A stretch of 64,000 bases of DNA, from positions 372,001-436,000 of the forward strand of contig NZ_WNXC01000003.1 of assembly GCF_014172405.1 (NCBI RefSeq), given 5' to 3'. The notes under the pieces are model-generated. The model was not told the origin of the DNA and did not search any database. It worked only from the letters and a program-made list of their open reading frames with translations. Source of the DNA: Pedobacter gandavensis. GTDB taxonomy: Bacteria; Bacteroidota; Bacteroidia; Sphingobacteriales; Sphingobacteriaceae. The position numbers were made by a program, and so were the translations under genes. How positions within the stretch are numbered: position 1 is the first letter of the stretch; the number at the start of each line of letters is the position of its first letter. Positions 60,492-64,000 of this stretch are shown here, piece by piece.

Positions 60492-62042
60492 ATGATGAAA
60501 GACAACAACAGGAACAGTCGGGATGACAAGTCCAAACCGGGAAACAGAAGTTCAACAGGCCAAAATCGTAGTGGAGGAGATTCCTCTTACAGAGATAAAG
60601 GCAAGTTTGACGACAAAGAGGGGAAAGATAAAAAATTTGGTGGCCCGAGAGATTTTAACCCAAGAGAAGGTGGATCGAGAGATTACAAACCTCGTGAAGG
60701 CGGATCTAGAGATTTCAAACCACGCGAAGGCGGTTCAAGAGATTTCAAACCACGTGAAGGTGGTTCAAGAGATTTCAAACCACGTGAAGGTGGTTCAAGA
60801 GATTTCAAACCACGTGAAGGTGGTTCAAGAGATTTCAAACCACGTGAAGGTGGATCAAGAGATTTCAAACCACGTGAAGGTGGTTCAAGAGATTTCAAAC
60901 CACGTGAAGGTGGTTCAAGAGATTTCAAACCACGTGAAGGCGGTTCAAGAGATTTCAAACCACGTGAAGGTGGTTCAAGAGATTTCAAACCACGTGAAGG
61001 CGGTTCAAGAGATTTCAAACCACGTGATGCTGGTTCAAGAGATTTCAATTCTAGACCTCATAGTGCAGGAAGCTCAAGGGATGTACCTCCTTCTGACAAA
61101 ACACGTAGTTATATAAAGAAAGACCATTTCGGAAAAGGGGATCAACCTTTCAGGAAATTTGATGATAATAAAGGTGGTGCTTCAAGAAGTACTGACAGCA
61201 GACCTTTTAGAAAAAGAGAAGACGAAGGTGGTTCAAGAGATTTCAAACCTCGTGATTCACGCCCTGACCGCACAGAAGGTAACACGACTATGCGTAGCAG
61301 AAAAGCACCTATCGTTAAAGATGACGGCTTAATTCGTTTGAACCGTTACATCGCCAATTCAGGCATTTGCTCCCGTCGTAAAGCGGATGAGCTTATTGCT
61401 GCTGGTGTAGTATCTGTGAATGGCGAAGCAATTTCTGAACTAGGTCACAAAATTGACCCGGCGAAAGATGAAATCCGTTATAACGGTGAATTGCTAAAAC
61501 GCGAAAAGAAAATTTACGTGTTATTAAACAAGCCTAAAGATTACATTACGACTACTGATGATCCTCAGGAACGCCGTACCGTAATGCAATTGGTAGAAAA
61601 AGCAAGCAGAGAACGTATTTATCCGGTAGGAAGATTAGACCGTAACACTACAGGTTTATTATTGATGACCAATGATGGCGATCTTGCTGATAAATTATCT
61701 CACCCAAGAAATGGCATCACTAAAATCTACCATGTAGAATTAAGTAAGGCTTTAAGTCAAGGTGATTTTAACAAAATTCAGTTCGGTTTAGAATTGGAAG
61801 ATGGTTTGATCAAACCTGACAACATTTCTTATGTTGCTGGTGGTAGTAAAAAAGAGATCGGTATTCAGATCCACAGTGGTAAAAATAGAATCGTAAGAAG
61901 AATATTTGAACACTTAGGTTATGATGTCGTGAAACTTGACCGTGTAGTTTACGGTAACTTGACTAAAAAAGACCTTCCACGTGGAAGATGGAGATATTTA
62001 GAAGAGCATGAATTGATTCAGATCAAACATCTGATCAAGTAA
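60492..62042 (+). CDS. 23S/16S rRNA pseudouridine synthase (RluB/RsuA family) with long repetitive N-terminal extension
   Basis: RNA-modifying enzyme of 516 aa (start at 60492 or the next ATG, 60495). Residues 1-275 are a low-complexity Gly/Ser/Arg/Lys-rich extension with GGSRDFKPRE repeated in tandem (11 DFKPR units plus variants). An S4 RNA-binding domain follows (IRLNRYIANSGICSRRKADELI, about 280-330), then the synthase domain with the catalytic Asp in PVGRLDRNTTGLLLMTNDG and SGKNRIVRRIFEHLGYDVVKL. Domain order and motifs fit RluB, RsuA or RluE; the target uridine is not assignable. Charged N-terminal extensions occur on these enzymes in Bacteroidota, and probably bind RNA. It is monocistronic, with its own terminator. 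Confidence 0.9.
   Translation: MMKDNNRNSRDDKSKPGNRSSTGQNRSGGDSSYRDKGKFDDKEGKDKKFGGPRDFNPREGGSRDYKPREGGSRDFKPREGGSRDFKPREGGSRDFKPREGGSRDFKPREGGSRDFKPREGGSRDFKPREGGSRDFKPREGGSRDFKPREGGSRDFKPREGGSRDFKPREGGSRDFKPRDAGSRDFNSRPHSAGSSRDVPPSDKTRSYIKKDHFGKGDQPFRKFDDNKGGASRSTDSRPFRKREDEGGSRDFKPRDSRPDRTEGNTTMRSRKAPIVKDDGLIRLNRYIANSGICSRRKADELIAAGVVSVNGEAISELGHKIDPAKDEIRYNGELLKREKKIYVLLNKPKDYITTTDDPQERRTVMQLVEKASRERIYPVGRLDRNTTGLLLMTNDGDLADKLSHPRNGITKIYHVELSKALSQGDFNKIQFGLELEDGLIKPDNISYVAGGSKKEIGIQIHSGKNRIVRRIFEHLGYDVVKLDRVVYGNLTKKDLPRGRWRYLEEHELIQIKHLIK
60651..61060 (+). repeat. 30-bp tandem repeat array inside the pseudouridine synthase gene
   Basis: A 30-bp unit whose core is GATTTCAAACCACGTGAAGG recurs with exact spacing at 60711 through 61011 (eleven GATTTCAAAC copies), with diverged copies at each end (GATTACAAAC at 60681, GATTTCAATT at 61041). 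Most differences are silent GGC/GGT/GGA changes. A further single copy lies at about 61230-61260. Because 30 is a multiple of 3, copy-number change keeps the frame. Confidence 0.95.
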
Positions 62043-62074
62043 TCTTTTAAATAAGATCCAATAAAATATCATTA

Positions 62075-62117
62075 GCCTGTTCTTTACAAATTGTAAGGAA
62101 CAGGCTTTTGTTTTTTT
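62075..62117 (+). terminator. Terminator after the pseudouridine synthase gene
   Basis: GCCTGTTCTTTACA / TGTAAGGAACAGGC stem (14 bp, one G-T pair) and TTTTGTTTTTTT. Confidence 0.85.
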
Positions 62118-62139
62118 AAGATTATTTTAAATAAATTAG
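62107..62139 (+). promoter_or_regulatory. Candidate promoter of the lactonase-like gene
   Basis: TTTG (62107-62110, within the terminator tail), 21 nt, TAAATTAG (62132-62139; one mismatch), then 5 nt to the ATG. The mRNA would have almost no leader. Confidence 0.4.
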
Positions 62140-62144
62140 CCCTC

Positions 62145-63257
62145 ATGAAGAAACTCTTATTTTTCCCGGTCATTATGTTAGCACTACAAAGCTGCGCACA
62201 GAAAAAAGATTATAATTTAATTGTAGGAACGTATACCAATACAGGGAAAAGTGAGGGGATTTACGTGTATGACTTTGACACCAATACCGCTGCTTTTAAA
62301 GCGAAAAGCGTGACTAAAAACGTAGAGAACCCAAGTTTTTTGGCTTTAGGCGATGGGAATAAAACCATTTATGCAGTCAACGAAACCGGGGAAACCAGTG
62401 CAGCCAGTGCTTTTAATTTTGATCCTGTTTCCGGCAAGCTGACTTTCCTGAACAAACAAGTCACCAATGGTGCAGATCCATGTTATATCATTGCCGATAA
62501 GAAAAATGTGATCACCGCAAATTATTCGGGTGGTAGCATCTCTGTTTTTGGCATTGAAAAGAATGGTTCCTTATCCGCCATTAAACAATTGGTAAAACAT
62601 AGTGGAAAAAGCATAGATAAAGACCGTCAGGGAAGTTCACATGTACACATGGCACAGTTTAGCCCAGACCATAAGTATGTGGTGGTAGATGACCTGGGTA
62701 CAGATAAGATTTATTTATATAACTATAACCCGGACGGTGGCAATAAAGTACTCACGATTAAGGATAGCGTTGCTGTAACCCCTGGAGCTGGCCCCAGACA
62801 CCTTATTTTCAGTAAGGACGCTAAATATGCCTACCTGATTCATGAAATTGATGGAGGGATCACTGTATTCAGTTACAGCGATGGCAACCTGACTGAAATT
62901 CAGAAAACCAAAATCACAGAAGATGGGTTCAAAGGAGAGAATGGCGCTGCCGATATTCACCTTTCTCCGGATGGTAAGTTTTTATATGCAAGCAATAGAG
63001 GTTCTGAAAATAAGATCACCATTTTTGCCATTGAAAAAGGTGGTTTATTGAGTATCAGAGGGTATGTCTCTACTTTAGGAAAAGGGCCGAGAAACTTTGC
63101 CATTGATCCTACAGGAAAACACCTTCTGGTTGCACATCAATACACCAACAACATCGTTATTTTTGAACGCAATATGGAAACAGGTGCCTTAACAGATACC
63201 GGTAAAAGAATTGAAGTGGGTGCTCCGGTATGTTTGATATTTGCAGCGGCTAAATAA
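62145..63257 (+). CDS. Lactonase family beta-propeller lipoprotein (6-phosphogluconolactonase-like)
   Basis: Seven-bladed beta-propeller of 370 aa in the PF10282 (YbhE/Pgl-like) family. Lipoprotein signal MKKLLFFPVIMLALQSC, so unlike cytosolic E. coli Pgl it is exported and membrane-bound. Blades are marked by LIVGTYTNTGKSEGIYVYDFD, ENPSFLALGDGNKTIYAVNE, SSHVHMAQFSPDHKYVVVDDLGTDKIYLY, GPRHLIFSKDAKYAYLIHE, ADIHLSPDGKFLYASNRG and GPRNFAIDPTGKHLLVAHQ. Its export makes a pentose-phosphate role unlikely; the substrate is unknown. Confidence 0.9.
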   Translation: MKKLLFFPVIMLALQSCAQKKDYNLIVGTYTNTGKSEGIYVYDFDTNTAAFKAKSVTKNVENPSFLALGDGNKTIYAVNETGETSAASAFNFDPVSGKLTFLNKQVTNGADPCYIIADKKNVITANYSGGSISVFGIEKNGSLSAIKQLVKHSGKSIDKDRQGSSHVHMAQFSPDHKYVVVDDLGTDKIYLYNYNPDGGNKVLTIKDSVAVTPGAGPRHLIFSKDAKYAYLIHEIDGGITVFSYSDGNLTEIQKTKITEDGFKGENGAADIHLSPDGKFLYASNRGSENKITIFAIEKGGLLSIRGYVSTLGKGPRNFAIDPTGKHLLVAHQYTNNIVIFERNMETGALTDTGKRIEVGAPVCLIFAAAK

Positions 63258-63294
63258 CACTTAGAAAGAACGCGCATTAACCAGTGTAATCTTA

Positions 63295-63332
63295 CAAAAA
63301 AAGGCCTTCGGAAAATCCGAAGGCCTTTTTTA
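63295..63332. terminator. Bidirectional terminator between the lactonase-like and bshA genes
   Basis: GGCCTTCGGA / TCCGAAGGCC stem, loop AAA, flanked by A-runs and T-runs on both sides. It serves both convergent genes. Confidence 0.9.
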
Positions 63333-63401
63333 TGGAATTATATTTAACCAATGAATTGGATATTGTTCATTTACTTATTGGCTTTAACTACTTGTTTCCA
63401 G

Positions 63402-64000
63402 CTAATTTAAGGTCGCATTAAGTGGGTTATTATGCTTAGCTTCTTCAATAATCTGGCTATAGTAATCCACATATATTGGCAGAATTTTCTTCAGGTCAAA
63501 ATCTTGTGCCCGAATAAAGGCGTTTTCCTTGAACTGTTGTAATACCTCATCATTTTCCAGAATCTGAATTCCTTTAGCCGCCATATCGTTTACATCGCCT
63601 ACATTGCTCATAAACCCACAAAAGCCATCTACATTTAGTTCAGGGAGGCCACCAGCATTAGAGGTGATCGCTGGCACCTTACAGGCCATCGCTTCCAATG
63701 CTGCCAATCCAAAGCTCTCAGATTCTGAAGGCATCAGGAACAAATCAGATACCGAAAGAATCTCTTCTATCGCATCTTGTTTCCCCAGGAAGCGAACATG
63801 CTCGCAAATGCCCAGGTCCCTGCACAATTGTTCACAATATACGCGCTCAGGACCATCTCCTACCATCAATAATTTCGAAGGAATTGTTTTCTGAATCTTT
63901 TCAAATGTCAAGACTACATCTTGCGTACGCTTCACTTTTCTAAAATTGGACGTATGGATTAAGATACGCTCGTTATTTGGGGCGATTGCTTTTTTAAAGT
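63402..64000 (-). CDS. bshA: BshA, N-acetyl-alpha-D-glucosaminyl L-malate synthase, C-terminal part (partial)
   Basis: GT4 glycosyltransferase that starts bacillithiol synthesis by joining UDP-GlcNAc to L-malate. The frame is open to the window edge, so the N-terminal half is outside; the GTG at 63935 is internal. Visible parts are ILIHTSNFRKVKRTQDVVLTF, LLMVGDGPERVYCEQL, the BshA-style FLGKQDAIEEILSVSDLFL and the retaining GT4 motif ESESFGLAALEAMACKVPAI with GGLPELNVDG. The SNFR-VKR and KQDAIEE runs point to BshA rather than to another GT4 protein. It converges on the lactonase-like gene across a strong terminator. Confidence 0.88.
   Translation of the reverse strand, partial: FKKAIAPNNERILIHTSNFRKVKRTQDVVLTFEKIQKTIPSKLLMVGDGPERVYCEQLCRDLGICEHVRFLGKQDAIEEILSVSDLFLMPSESESFGLAALEAMACKVPAITSNAGGLPELNVDGFCGFMSNVGDVNDMAAKGIQILENDEVLQQFKENAFIRAQDFDLKKILPIYVDYYSQIIEEAKHNNPLNATLN

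Noticed and set aside
60661-61060. CRISPR-like array
   Set aside because: Repeats are contiguous without spacers and lie within a coding gene; no cas genes are present.
60523-61116. Long frames of 197 codons (+) and 121 codons (-, 60683-61048) over the repeat array
   Set aside because: The 30-bp repeat keeps every frame open; the frame of the pseudouridine synthase is the one with a domain on its end.
1-64000. Genomic island or prophage
   Set aside because: No integrase, transposase, phage structural gene, att-like repeat at a tRNA, or visible composition break; the region beside tRNA-Gln holds ordinary housekeeping genes.

Overview
The window looks like chromosomal DNA of a Bacteroidota bacterium of the Sphingobacteriaceae type (Pedobacter-like). 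Two SusC/SusD pairs, a DUF2723/TMEM260-type membrane protein, a YpdA/YtxJ/BshA bacillithiol set and promoters of the Bacteroidota form (TTTG, about 19-21 nt, TAnnTTTG) point there, as does the near absence of Shine-Dalgarno sequences. Genus is inference. I see no insertion sequence, prophage, integrase, CRISPR array or rRNA. One tRNA (Gln, TTG) is present.

Layout. 1-2900: end of a hybrid histidine kinase, then pth, rplY, prs and tRNA-Gln on the minus strand. 3350-7500: DUF2723 membrane protein (+) converging on accA (-). 7600-23050: an eight-gene minus-strand maltose/starch locus in transcription order susC, susD, susE-like, GH13 (susA-like), beta-phosphoglucomutase, GH65 phosphorylase, second GH13, MFS sugar transporter, with a LacI-type regulator upstream. 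23234-24400: fatty acid desaturase. 24410-32807: a second SusC/SusD pair with a calcineurin-like phosphoesterase and a glycerophosphodiesterase, divergent from a DeoR-type regulator; this looks like a scavenging locus for a phosphorylated or phosphodiester compound. 32872-35912: PhoU-like DUF47 protein and a membrane protein/winged-helix/CreD cluster with two matching palindromes. 36039-49514: M28 peptidase, polyprenyl synthase, alpha/beta hydrolase, ypdA with an MBL-rhodanese fusion, asparaginase, tatD, two FKBP isomerases, DHH phosphoesterase, ndk, a small lipoprotein, DUF721 and recF. 49762-64000: TPR protein, ribH, ytxJ, osmC, lipA, an ECF sigma/anti-sigma pair, a shortened NAD(P)H-hydrate dehydratase, uvrA, a ferredoxin-reductase-like protein, a lytic transglycosylase, an rRNA pseudouridine synthase with a 30-bp tandem repeat, a lactonase-type lipoprotein, and the C-terminal part of bshA.

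How the genes work together. The starch/maltose locus describes a route: capture and outer-membrane import by SusC/D/E, cleavage by two exported GH13 enzymes, inner-membrane uptake by the MFS carrier, phosphorolysis by GH65 to glucose plus beta-glucose-1-phosphate, and conversion by PgmB to glucose-6-phosphate. Bacillithiol functions are scattered over 24 kb (ypdA, ytxJ, bshA), and ypdA lies in one apparent operon with a persulfide-dioxygenase/rhodanese-type protein.

The most interesting non-genic signals are: (i) two near-identical copies of TACTTTG-N5-CAAAGTA before the membrane-protein/regulator pair and before creD; (ii) a 14-nt inverted repeat whose right arm covers the TTG start of the ECF sigma factor; (iii) -7 promoter elements only 3-6 nt upstream of the start codons of pth, tatD, ribH and lipA, which suggest leaderless mRNAs; (iv) a CGGGAACGTTCCCG palindrome with an overlapping second inverted repeat before the maltose operon; and (v) a tRNA-Gln promoter and terminator-like hairpin directly before prs.
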